A DNA stretch of 10,399 bases. Source: Acidimicrobiaceae bacterium. Lineage in GTDB: Bacteria > Actinomycetota > Acidimicrobiia > Acidimicrobiales > RAAP-2. Position numbers and translations under genes: made by a program. The stretch spans positions 1 through 10,399 of the forward strand of contig PLXU01000119.1 in assembly GCA_003151555.1 (NCBI GenBank), written 5' to 3'. Positions 1 through 6,576 of the stretch are shown in pieces. How positions within the stretch are numbered: the first letter of the stretch is position 1; each line of letters opens with the position of its first letter. Below the pieces are notes generated by a model. That model saw only the letters and a list, made by a program, of their open reading frames with translations, had not been told where the DNA came from and made no database searches.

Positions 1-241
1 TGAGCAGCACGCCGGTCATGCCAAATCGCACGCCCAACGTGACGCCATTCGTTTGCAAAAGCAACAACTTGCCGCGCCGCGCGGTGCCCGTGATCGTCAG
101 GTTCTTCACCGCGCGCGACCACGCCGACGGCGATGAGAGTTTCTTGGCGGCGTAGCCGTCGGCCCAGCCGCGCACGATAGTGGCGCCGACGGTGCGATGG
201 GCCAACTGGCGATAGGACTCGACTTCCAGTACTTCGGGCAC
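1..241 (-). CDS. Fpg-type (formamidopyrimidine) DNA glycosylase, N-terminal part only
   Basis: The reverse strand encodes 80 codons of an Fpg/Nei-family base-excision repair enzyme that continues past the left edge. The family removes oxidised bases such as 8-oxoguanine and cuts the abasic site, using the amino-terminal proline as Schiff-base nucleophile. Seen here: a GTG start followed directly by Pro-Glu (MPEVLEVE, against the usual MPELPEVE), which provides catalytic P2 and E3. ARRGKLLLL near residue 58 matches the conserved lysine loop, and VRFGMTGVLL matches the family IHLGMSGxL stretch. The GTG at 241 was chosen because proline must be the second residue and because the overlapping upstream ATG (around 279) is out of frame. 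No Shine-Dalgarno is visible; TACGCT lies 7 nt upstream, fitting a leaderless start. The zinc finger and C-terminus are outside the window, so Fpg versus a divergent paralogue cannot be settled. Confidence 0.85.
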   Translation of the reverse strand, partial: MPEVLEVESYRQLAHRTVGATIVRGWADGYAAKKLSSPSAWSRAVKNLTITGTARRGKLLLLQTNGVTLGVRFGMTGVLL

Positions 242-294
242 GCGCCGCAGCGTACCCGTACTTTGGTGACGATGACCATTACTAAGGTTGAATC
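242..294. promoter_or_regulatory. Divergent promoter region between the glycosylase and the FrhB-like gene
   Basis: This 53-bp gap must carry the starts of two divergent transcripts. On the plus strand TAAGGT (283-288) ends 6 nt before the ATG at 295. On the minus strand TACGCT (254-249) ends 7 nt before the GTG at 241. Both fit the TAnnnT-N6/7-start layout of leaderless actinobacterial promoters. Neither has a convincing -35. On the plus strand the AAGG at 284-287 could instead be a Shine-Dalgarno with 7-nt spacing, so the two readings compete. This is an inference from spacing only. Confidence 0.35.
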
Positions 295-1419
295 ATGGCC
301 TTAGACAAACCCCATTGGCGCCAACTGTTCAGCGAAGTGGTCACTTCGGGGCTGTGCACGGGCTGCGCGGCCTGCGTCATTGCCTGCCCGCACGACGTGC
401 TCGAGTACGAATCGGACAATGGCGTCTACAAGCCGTGGCACCTCGACATTGACGGCGGACGAGAGGACTGCACCCACGGCGAAACGGGCTGCACCCTGTG
501 CACCCGCGCCTGCCCGCGCTTTCGCAACTGGGAGGGCGAGATCGACACCAAGCTCTTCGCGCGCGAGCGCACCGACGACGAGGTCTACGGCATCGGCGAC
601 GTCCTGCTGGCGCGCGCCAGTGACCCCGAACTCGTCGAGAACGGCCAGGACGGCGGCTTCGTGTCGGCCCTGCTGATCTACGCCCTGGAAAATGACGTCA
701 TCGACGCGGCGCTGGTGAGCGGCCTCGAGGGCGACGGTTCGACGTGGGTGGCCCAGCCCCAGGTGGCGCGCACCCGCGAAGAAGTGCTGCACACGGCCAA
801 GTCGCGCTACACGTACTCGGCCAACCTGCTGGCCTACCCCAGGGCCGTGGCCGAGGGCGCCGAACGCATCGCCATCGTCGGCATGGGCTGCATGGCGTCG
901 GCCCCCGGCGTGATGCAGTCGCGCAAGGCCGGCAAGATCGCGCGCCGTTTGAGCCTCTCCATCGGTCTCATGTGCTCTAAGACCTTCGACGACTCGATTT
1001 TCGAGGGGCTCTTCGAAGCCAAGTACCAGATCAAGCGCGCCGACATCAAGAAGATGAACATCAAGGGCGTTTTTCAGATCTGGACCAACGACGGCGCCAT
1101 GCACGAGATCCCACTGAAGGAGGCCCACGCCTTCACCCGCGAGGGCTGCCTGCTCTGCCCCGACTTCGCCGCCGAACACGCCGACATATCCACCGGTGGC
1201 ATCGGGGCGTTTGGCGACTGGACCCTCGTCATCGTGCGCACCGACAAGGGCCGCGAGCTGTTAAGCGCCCTGAAGGAGAACGGTCTCATCGAGACCCGAC
1301 CGGGCGACGACGACCCGGGTGCCGTGGCGCTGCTGCACCGATTGGCCCAGGTGTCGCGCAAACGCTGGCCCAAAGACCAGGACCCCGCGCCGCGTCGGCT
1401 TCCCTTGAGCGCAACATGA
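295..1419 (+). CDS. FrhB-like coenzyme F420 hydrogenase/dehydrogenase beta-subunit family Fe-S flavoprotein
   Basis: A 374-residue iron-sulfur flavoprotein of the FrhB family. Known members pass electrons between [4Fe-4S] clusters, flavin and cofactor F420 or another acceptor; plant 7-hydroxymethyl-chlorophyll a reductase is a relative. Seen in the sequence: a first cluster motif C21-x2-C24-x2-C27-x3-C31-P, and a second set C59-x6-C66-x2-C69-x3-C73-P. The C-terminal FrhB half starts near residue 95 and contains GMGCMASAPG, GLMCSKTF, and a conserved CLLCPDFAAEHADIS stretch followed by GAFGDWT. There are no membrane segments or signal peptide, so it is cytoplasmic. It is the first gene of a run of four on the plus strand; its TGA is 16 bp before the next start. 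Its substrate cannot be read from the sequence, and F420 use is only suggested by the family. No hydrogenase large or small subunits are nearby, so it is probably not part of a hydrogenase. Confidence 0.87.
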   Translation: MALDKPHWRQLFSEVVTSGLCTGCAACVIACPHDVLEYESDNGVYKPWHLDIDGGREDCTHGETGCTLCTRACPRFRNWEGEIDTKLFARERTDDEVYGIGDVLLARASDPELVENGQDGGFVSALLIYALENDVIDAALVSGLEGDGSTWVAQPQVARTREEVLHTAKSRYTYSANLLAYPRAVAEGAERIAIVGMGCMASAPGVMQSRKAGKIARRLSLSIGLMCSKTFDDSIFEGLFEAKYQIKRADIKKMNIKGVFQIWTNDGAMHEIPLKEAHAFTREGCLLCPDFAAEHADISTGGIGAFGDWTLVIVRTDKGRELLSALKENGLIETRPGDDDPGAVALLHRLAQVSRKRWPKDQDPAPRRLPLSAT

Positions 1420-1435
1420 ACCAAGTCCTCGCGAA

Positions 1436-2071
1436 GTGACACCGTCATCATTCACCACCATCCTGCTGGTGCGCCACGGCGCAACCGCCACCACGGGCAC
1501 CGTGCTGCCCGGGCGCGCGCCAGGACTGCACCTGGCCGTGCACGGCACCGCTCAGGCGGAGGCCGTCGCCCTGCGATTGGGGCAGCTCACCAAGAAGCCC
1601 GTGGCGCTGTACATCTCGCCACTCGAACGCGCTCGCGAGACCGCCGCGCCAATCGCCAAGGCCCTCCAACTGCGCGCGGTGATCGAACGTGGACTGCTCG
1701 AATGCGACTTTGGCTCGTGGACGGGCAAGAAGCTCAGCCTCTTGAGCAAGAAGGCCGAATGGAAGAGCGTCCAGAACTCTCCGAGCACCTTTCGCTTTCC
1801 CGACGGCGAGTCCTTTTCCGAGATGCAACAGCGCATCTGGGCCACGCTCGAGAAACTAGCCACCAAGCACCGGGGCCGCACGATCGTGGTGGTGAGTCAC
1901 GCCGACCCCATCAAGGCGGCCGTCACCTACGCCCAGGGTGTCCCGCTCGACCTCTTCCAGCGCACGGTCATCTCGACCTGCTCGGTGAGCGCCATCGGCT
2001 TCACCGGTGCCGGACCCGTCGTCTTGACGGTCAACTCCACCGCGTCGCTCAGGGAGTTGTCGCCCTCGTGA
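1436..2071 (+). CDS. MSMEG_4193-type histidine phosphatase (phosphoglycerate-mutase superfamily)
   Basis: A 211-residue cytoplasmic member of the histidine phosphatase superfamily, of the actinobacterial MSMEG_4193/Rv2135c type. Such enzymes hydrolyse or transfer phosphoryl groups through a phosphohistidine. The catalytic set is complete: R13-H14-G15 in LLVRHGAT (H14 is the nucleophile), R65 in SPLERARETA, E89 in LLECDFGSWTGK as acid/base, and H155 in VVVSHADPIKA. The substrate is unknown; the annotation 'phosphomutase' in databases is not backed by anything visible here. The GTG at 1436 was chosen because it places the first strand (TTILLVRHG) at the normal distance. No Shine-Dalgarno is seen, but a 7-codon reading frame (ATG 1416, TGA 1437-1439) overlaps the stop of the previous gene and this start, which may couple translation. 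Its own stop overlaps the next start as GTGA. Confidence 0.9.
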   Translation: MTPSSFTTILLVRHGATATTGTVLPGRAPGLHLAVHGTAQAEAVALRLGQLTKKPVALYISPLERARETAAPIAKALQLRAVIERGLLECDFGSWTGKKLSLLSKKAEWKSVQNSPSTFRFPDGESFSEMQQRIWATLEKLATKHRGRTIVVVSHADPIKAAVTYAQGVPLDLFQRTVISTCSVSAIGFTGAGPVVLTVNSTASLRELSPS

Positions 2072-2550
2072 ACTACGTCTTTTCGAATCCCGACAAGGTC
2101 ATGGTCGGTGTGCGCGGCGAAGTCGGCAATCGACTCTTCCTACTGCAGGTTCGCGAGGGCCGTCGGTTGGTGATTGTTAAGTGCGAAAAATTGCAATTGA
2201 GCGCGTTGGCCGAGTGGTTGAGCCAGGTGATGAGCACCATCGGCCGGCCCGCTCACCTGCCCGAGGATTTCACACTCGAAACGGAGTACGAGTCGGACTT
2301 CGTGGCCGGCGACATCGCGGTCGCCATCAACGAAGAGAACCAGACCATCGAAGTCACGTTCGAATCCGCCGACGAGGGCGACGACACGCTCGAACTGACG
2401 CTCACCAAGGAGTGGGCCGGCGGCCTCGCGATCGCCGTCACCCGTCTCGTCGAAGCCGGTCGGCCTCTCTGCCCGCTCTGCAGCGGCCCGTTGGATCCGA
2501 GGGGTCACGACTGTCCGCGCACGAACGGGCACCGGCCCCCAATTCGCTAG
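2068..2550 (+). CDS. DUF3090 family protein with C-terminal zinc ribbon
   Basis: A 160-residue protein of the DUF3090 family (TIGR03847; Rv2134c type, from memory), function unknown. It begins VNYVFSNPDKVMVGVRGEVG, a two-strand opening typical of the family, followed by FLLQVREGRRLVIVKCEK and an acidic middle part. The C-terminus carries a likely zinc ribbon: C135-x2-C138 (CPLC), then H147-x-C149 and H155. The GTG at 2068 lies inside the stop of the phosphatase gene (GTGA, 4-bp overlap), which points to translational coupling. An AGGGAG at 2051-2056 is a possible but distant ribosome site (11-nt spacing). Upstream codons in the same frame overlap the phosphatase gene and show no family similarity, so the GTG is the true start. 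The phosphatase and kinase-fold neighbours are conserved partners across actinobacteria, so a shared role is likely but undefined. Confidence 0.88.
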   Translation: MNYVFSNPDKVMVGVRGEVGNRLFLLQVREGRRLVIVKCEKLQLSALAEWLSQVMSTIGRPAHLPEDFTLETEYESDFVAGDIAVAINEENQTIEVTFESADEGDDTLELTLTKEWAGGLAIAVTRLVEAGRPLCPLCSGPLDPRGHDCPRTNGHRPPIR

Positions 2551-2553
2551 CCC

Positions 2554-3261
2554 ATGGACCGCGACGAACAGCGCACGTTACTGAGCAAGGGATCCATTGA
2601 GATCAAAGGTCGCGTCGCTGGCTCTTCGAACCAGGCCCTGCTCGTCACCGTGACGCTTGACGGTCAGAGCGCGCAGGCCTGCTACAAGGCCGAAGCCGGT
2701 GAGCGGTCGCTCTGGGACTTCAGCGACGGCCTGTGGCGGCGCGAAGTCGCGGCCTACGAACTCGACGTCGTGCTCGCGACCGACCTGGTGCCCACCACGG
2801 TCGCTCGCGACGACGCCCCCTTTGGCGTGGGATCGCTGCAGTGGTGGGTTGACGACAACTTAGAAGACCACTATTTCACCCTGCGTGACAATGACGAATT
2901 TTTCGAGTGGTTCGCCGCCCTCGCGGCCTTCGACGTGGTCGCCAACAACGCCGACCGCAAGGCCGGCCACGTGATCTTCGACGGAGCTCGCTGCTGGGCG
3001 ATTGACAACGGACTGTGCTTTCACCAAAGCGACAAACTGCGCACCGTGGTGTGGGAGTACGCCGGCCGCGAGATCGACCCGGCCCTGTTGGACCGGCTCG
3101 AGACGTTCGCCCAGGGCCAAACCGGCGAACTCAGCGACTACCTCAATCCCACTGAACTGGCCATTGCCCAGCTGCGCGCCCAGCACCTGGTCGACAGTGG
3201 TCACTGCCCCATGCCCGACGAAGAGCGCGACTGGCCGCCCTATCCCTGGCCGTTGATCTAG
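2554..3261 (+). CDS. SCO1664 family protein, phosphoinositide-kinase-like fold
   Basis: A 235-residue member of the SCO1664 family (TIGR03843; Rv2133c type, from memory), distantly related to phosphatidylinositol 3/4-kinases. Visible kinase-like elements are K45 in ACYKAEAGE (ATP lysine position), E64 in RREVAAYE, D134 in NNADRKAGH (catalytic-loop position, compare xxDRHxxN of lipid kinases), and D151 in WAIDNGLCFH (metal-binding position). The catalytic-loop asparagine is replaced by H139, which I believe is normal for this family. Whether it phosphorylates lipid, protein or a small molecule is unknown. ATG 2554 follows the DUF3090 stop after 3 bp, without a Shine-Dalgarno, so it is probably translated by reinitiation. 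Its TAG overlaps by 4 bp the stop of the convergent MFS gene. mshC, a frequent neighbour of this family, is not seen downstream. Confidence 0.87.
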   Translation: MDRDEQRTLLSKGSIEIKGRVAGSSNQALLVTVTLDGQSAQACYKAEAGERSLWDFSDGLWRREVAAYELDVVLATDLVPTTVARDDAPFGVGSLQWWVDDNLEDHYFTLRDNDEFFEWFAALAAFDVVANNADRKAGHVIFDGARCWAIDNGLCFHQSDKLRTVVWEYAGREIDPALLDRLETFAQGQTGELSDYLNPTELAIAQLRAQHLVDSGHCPMPDEERDWPPYPWPLI

Positions 3262-4727
3262 AGCAGCGGCACGAGCTCAGGCTCGAGTTCCGGTACGCCG
3301 GACTCGAGCAGGATGAACGTCACGATGGCGCCTACGCCAAAGAATGCCGCGCACCACCAAAAGGCCATGGAGTAACCGTGCAGGGTCGCCTGCACTTTCG
3401 CCGCGCTCTTGGCCGCCGCACCGACCGCGTGACTGCCTCTCATCGCGCCCATCGTTGCCGAGACGGCGATCGTATTGAGCAGTGACGTACCCATCGAGCC
3501 GCCAATTTGCTGGGTGGTGTTGACCATCGCCGACGCGGCGCCGGCGTCGCTGGGCTTGATGGCGGCCGTCGCGCTCGCGGTCGCCGGGGCGAAGATGAGG
3601 CCCAGGCCCAGGCCCGCCACGATAAGGCCCGGCAGCACGTGGCCGACGTAGTCGGCGTTGGCCGTCAGGCGGGTGAAGAGCACCGTGCCCAACATGCCCA
3701 GAATCATTCCGGCCGGCACCAATGGCCGCGGACCGACCTTGGCCAGCAGGCGTGCGCTCGCCATCGTGGCCGAGAAGGCAATCGCGCCCACCAAGGGCAA
3801 GAACGCGACCCCGGTGCGCAACGGCGAGTAGCCGAGCGTGGTCTGCAGGTAGTACGCGAGAAAGAGCGAAATTCCGAAAATCCCGATGCTCGTGATGAAC
3901 AGCGCGATCAGGGATCCGCCGCGCGTGCGATTGGTGACCAGGCGCAGGGGCAGCAGCGGGTACTTCGAACGCTGCTGCCATCTGATGAAGAGCAGTAACA
4001 GCACCGTGCCCAGCGCCAGGCTGCCCCAGGTGATCTCGTCGGACCAACTGGTCGAGACCGCGTGCGACAGCCCGTAGACGACAAAGAAGAGTCCGCCACT
4101 GGCCAGCACCGTGCCGAGCAGGTCGAGCCGGGTGCGATGTTGGGCCTTGCCCGGAATGACAAAGAGCACCACCCCCATGAGCGCAATCGCGGCGAAGAAG
4201 AGATTGATGAAGAGACACCAGCGCCACGACGTCCACTGGGTCAACGCCCCACCGAGCAACAGACCAATCGCCGCACCGGAGGCGCTGATCGCGCCGAAGA
4301 TCGAGAAGGCCTTGGCCCGTTCCTTGGGATCGAGGAACGTCGTGGTCAACGTGGCCAGGGCCGCGGGTGCGAGCACTGCTCCGAAGGCTCCCTGGACGGC
4401 CCGGGCCGTCACCAGCATAGAAAAGCTGTGCGCCGCGCCACCAACGGCCGACGCCACCGCGAAGCCCACCAGCCCGATGTAGAGCGCGTTGCGTCGGCCC
4501 CAGAGATCGCTGAGGCGTCCACCGACCAGCAGCAAGGAACCGAAGGCCAGCGCGTACGAGGTGATGACCCACTGACGGTTCGCCGTCGAGAAACCAAGCG
4601 CCAGCTGAGCGCGCGGCAGCGCGATGTTGATGACCGTGGCGTCGAGCACCACCATCAACGACGCGATGCTCATCACCGCCAACGTCCACCACCGTCGAAC
4701 GATCGCGTGCCGGGGTGCGTAGGTCAT
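3258..4727 (-). CDS. MFS exporter, DHA2 (EmrB/QacA) type, 14 predicted helices
   Basis: A 489-residue inner-membrane transporter of the major facilitator superfamily, drug:proton antiporter DHA2 group, which exports hydrophobic compounds using the proton gradient. Signatures seen: LDATVINIALP at residues 28-38 in helix 1 (the DHA2 motif with acidic D29), GRLSDLWGRRN at 70-80 (motif A in the 2-3 loop), R109 in TARAVQGAFGA (motif B), and a glycine-rich motif C running into GALTQWTSWRW at about residue 170. Length and hydrophobic spans fit 14 helices. Substrate cannot be told. The ATG at 4727 gives a normal short cytoplasmic N-terminus (RHAIVRRWW) before helix 1; no Shine-Dalgarno is present. 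It lies 93 bp downstream of etfA on the same strand and may have its own promoter (see the intergenic entry). A second long frame on the same strand (3277-4740) is a GC-driven shadow. Confidence 0.9.
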   Translation of the reverse strand: MTYAPRHAIVRRWWTLAVMSIASLMVVLDATVINIALPRAQLALGFSTANRQWVITSYALAFGSLLLVGGRLSDLWGRRNALYIGLVGFAVASAVGGAAHSFSMLVTARAVQGAFGAVLAPAALATLTTTFLDPKERAKAFSIFGAISASGAAIGLLLGGALTQWTSWRWCLFINLFFAAIALMGVVLFVIPGKAQHRTRLDLLGTVLASGGLFFVVYGLSHAVSTSWSDEITWGSLALGTVLLLLFIRWQQRSKYPLLPLRLVTNRTRGGSLIALFITSIGIFGISLFLAYYLQTTLGYSPLRTGVAFLPLVGAIAFSATMASARLLAKVGPRPLVPAGMILGMLGTVLFTRLTANADYVGHVLPGLIVAGLGLGLIFAPATASATAAIKPSDAGAASAMVNTTQQIGGSMGTSLLNTIAVSATMGAMRGSHAVGAAAKSAAKVQATLHGYSMAFWWCAAFFGVGAIVTFILLESGVPELEPELVPLL

Positions 4728-4820
4728 AGAGGTGGCCCAATCCTAAAGAATGAGGCGCGCCGCAACGCGATTAGCGCACGACCCCATGCAATGGTGGGGG
4801 AATTGCGCAATATCGAAGGG
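4728..4820 (-). promoter_or_regulatory. etfA-MFS intergenic region with a palindrome and weak promoter-like sequence
   Basis: This 93-bp gap holds a perfect 10-bp palindrome ATTGCGCAAT (4802-4811), 8-bp GGCGCGCC (4754-4761), and a short hairpin possibility, CCCCA/TGGGG (4782-4799). No U-tract follows the hairpin on the minus strand, so it is not a convincing terminator. TAGGAT (4745-4740, minus) could be a -10 for the MFS gene, giving a leader of only about 6 nt, but no -35 is found at normal spacing. The palindrome sits about 75 bp upstream of the MFS start and could be an operator for a local regulator; no regulator gene is adjacent. Confidence 0.25.
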
Positions 4821-5789
4821 TTAACCGCGAGTTTTCAGCGCTTCGATCAACGCCGGCAGGACCTTGTGCACGTCGCCCACGATGCCGAGGTCGGCGATCT
4901 GAAAGATCGGAGCGTCGGCGTCCTTGTTGATGGCCACGATGTTCTTCGAACCTTTCATGCCCACCATGTGCTGGGTCGCGCCAGAGATGCCACAGGCTAT
5001 GTAGACCGTGGGCTTGACGGTCTTGCCGGTTTGACCAACCTGCTGCGAGTACGGCACCCAGCCGGCATCAACGATCGCGCGACTCGCGCCCGGCGCACCG
5101 TTGAGCAGCTTCGCCGCTTCCTCGATCAGCGCGTACTTGTCCGCCTCGCCGAGTCCGCGTCCGCCCGACACGACGACGGCGGCCTCTTCCAGCTTCGGCC
5201 CGCTGCGCTCTTCAATGTGCGACTGGACGATCGTCGCGGTACCCGTGGCCCCGGTGTCGCCCGAAGGCGCGGCCACCACGGTCGCGCTGGCCCCGCCGCC
5301 CGACTCGGCGCCAAAGGACTTCGCGCGCACCACGATGATGCCGGGACCCTCGCCGCTAAAGCGGGCCTTGACTATCTGAGTACCGCCGAAGGCGGGGTGT
5401 TCGGTGACGAGTCCACCATCGTCGACGAGCCCGGTGACGTTGGTGAGCACCGGCCGGTCCAGGCGGGCCGACAGGCGACCCGCGATGTCACGGCCGTCGT
5501 AGCTGGAGGGGATGAGGATCACGTCGGGAGTTTCTCCCTTGGCAATCAGGGCCGCAATGGCCGAAGCAACCGCGGCGCCCGGTAGGGCGCCGTTGAGGGT
5601 CCCCACGTCATAGAGTGTCGCCGCGCCGTAGTCGCCCGCTTGTGCGGCGAGGTCCGAACTGTTGTCGCCCCACGTGATTGCCGACACCGCGGCACCGTAG
5701 GAGCGGGCGTGGCTCAAGAGTTCCAATGACGCGCTGGTGAACGCTCCGTTCGAGGGTTCGGCCACGACCCAGATGGATGAAAGTGCCAT
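4821..5789 (-). CDS. etfA: Electron transfer flavoprotein alpha subunit
   Basis: A 322-residue EtfA/FixB protein, the FAD-binding subunit of electron transfer flavoprotein. With EtfB it takes electrons from acyl-CoA dehydrogenases and related flavoenzymes and hands them to a membrane quinone reductase. The N-terminal domain (IWVVAEPSNGAF) is the EtfA alpha/beta domain. The C-terminal FAD domain is intact: GWVPYSQQVGQTGK (243-256), ACGISGATQHMVGM (265-278), INKDADAPIF (287-296), and the closing ADLGIVGDVHKVLPAL. The frame extends upstream to 5870, but that extension overlaps etfB and has no EtfA similarity. ATG 5789 has an AGGAG ribosome site (5798-5794) and gives the family N-terminus, so it is the start. 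It follows etfB by 7 bp; the two are certainly co-transcribed. Confidence 0.95.
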   Translation of the reverse strand: MALSSIWVVAEPSNGAFTSASLELLSHARSYGAAVSAITWGDNSSDLAAQAGDYGAATLYDVGTLNGALPGAAVASAIAALIAKGETPDVILIPSSYDGRDIAGRLSARLDRPVLTNVTGLVDDGGLVTEHPAFGGTQIVKARFSGEGPGIIVVRAKSFGAESGGGASATVVAAPSGDTGATGTATIVQSHIEERSGPKLEEAAVVVSGGRGLGEADKYALIEEAAKLLNGAPGASRAIVDAGWVPYSQQVGQTGKTVKPTVYIACGISGATQHMVGMKGSKNIVAINKDADAPIFQIADLGIVGDVHKVLPALIEALKTRG

Positions 5790-5793
5790 ATCG

Positions 5794-5798
5794 CTCCT
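5794..5798 (-). promoter_or_regulatory. Ribosome binding site of etfA, overlapping the etfB stop codon
   Basis: AGGAG reads on the minus strand at 5798-5794, 4 nt before the etfA ATG at 5789. It shares its first two bases with the etfB TAG stop (5799-5797). This site decides between the ATG at 5789 and the longer frame, and it implies coupled translation of the two ETF subunits, as expected for a 1:1 heterodimer. Confidence 0.75.
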
Positions 5799-6570
5799 AG
5801 AGGACCTTGATTGATTCGAGGAAGGCCACGATCTTGGCTGCACCGTCTCCCTCGTCGACGTACTTTTCACCGGCCTGGCGCGATTCGGCCCGCTCGACCG
5901 CGATGATCTCCTGACGCGCGCCGGCCGGTCCGACCTCGCTGGCGAGACCCAAGTCGGCGACGCTAAGGACCTCGACGGGCTTGGACTTGGCGGCCATGAT
6001 GCCCTTAAACGACGCGTAACGCGGCTCCACGACGCCGGCGGTCACCGTGACCAAGGCCGGCAGCGGGGCCGACACTTCGTCGTAGCCCGATTCGGTCTGA
6101 CGGTTCACTTCGACGTTCGTGCCATTGATGGTGACCGATTTGGCGAAGGTAATGGACGGAAAACCGAGCAGCTCGGCCAGCTGCACGGGCGTGGTGCCCG
6201 TGTAGCCGTCGGACGACTCGGTGGCGGCCAGCACCAGATCTGGATTGACGCGACGTATGACGGCGGCCAGGACCTTGGCCGTGCCCAGCGCGTCGGTGCC
6301 GCGCAATGTTTCGTCGCTCACGATGATGGCCTTGGCGGCGCCCATGGCGAGCGCGTTGCGCACGCCGGCCAACTCCGAGCCCGAGCCCATCGAGACGACG
6401 GTCACTTCACCGGTGCCGGCCTTGTCGACCAATTGCAAACCCATTTCAACGCCGTAGGTGTCGGCCTCGTCAAGGATGAGCTTTCCGGAACGATCCAAGT
6501 AATTCGACGAATCAAAACTCTGGGGGGCGGCGGGGTCGGGAATCTGTTTTACGCATACGACAACGTTCAT
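5797..6570 (-). CDS. etfB: Electron transfer flavoprotein beta subunit
   Basis: A 257-residue EtfB/FixA protein, the AMP-binding partner of EtfA. It begins MNVVVCVKQIPDP, the family N-terminus, followed by LILDEADTYGVEMGLQL, SMGSGSELAGVRNALAMGA, and the nucleotide loop TESSDGYTGTTPVQLAE (about residues 118-134). The ETF-beta signature region runs from NRQTESGYDEV through LPALVTVTAGVVEPRYASFKG to IMAAKSKPVEVL. Length is normal. No Shine-Dalgarno precedes the ATG at 6570; TAGATT at 6582-6577 ends exactly 6 nt before it, fitting a leaderless transcript. The gene starts 9 bp after the stop of the phosphodiesterase gene on the same strand, so read-through from that gene is also possible. Whether this ETF is a simple electron carrier or a bifurcating type cannot be decided from the window; no partner dehydrogenase is present. 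Confidence 0.95.
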   Translation of the reverse strand: MNVVVCVKQIPDPAAPQSFDSSNYLDRSGKLILDEADTYGVEMGLQLVDKAGTGEVTVVSMGSGSELAGVRNALAMGAAKAIIVSDETLRGTDALGTAKVLAAVIRRVNPDLVLAATESSDGYTGTTPVQLAELLGFPSITFAKSVTINGTNVEVNRQTESGYDEVSAPLPALVTVTAGVVEPRYASFKGIMAAKSKPVEVLSVADLGLASEVGPAGARQEIIAVERAESRQAGEKYVDEGDGAAKIVAFLESIKVL

Positions 6571-6576
6571 ACAGCC

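Noticed and set aside
1702..2067. N-terminal extension of the DUF3090 frame
   Set aside because: The extension lies inside the phosphatase gene and is R/H/G-rich without family similarity; the GTG at 2068 gives the family N-terminus.
3277..4740. Open frame of 487 codons on the minus strand, another frame of the MFS gene
   Set aside because: The alternative frame has no hydrophobic segments, while the 3258-4727 frame has MFS motifs and helices.
4782..4799. Hairpin CCCCA/TGGGG as a terminator after etfA
   Set aside because: Short stem with no U-tract on the minus strand, and the loop can pair in a competing way (CCAT/ATGG).
4062..5585. Open frame of 507 codons on the plus strand
   Set aside because: It runs antisense to the MFS and etfA genes, has low-complexity R/G/H/D-rich content and no recognisable motif. 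It is a high-GC shadow.
5790..5870. 27-codon N-terminal extension of etfA
   Set aside because: Overlaps etfB, lacks similarity, and the AGGAG site with ATG 5789 gives the normal EtfA start.
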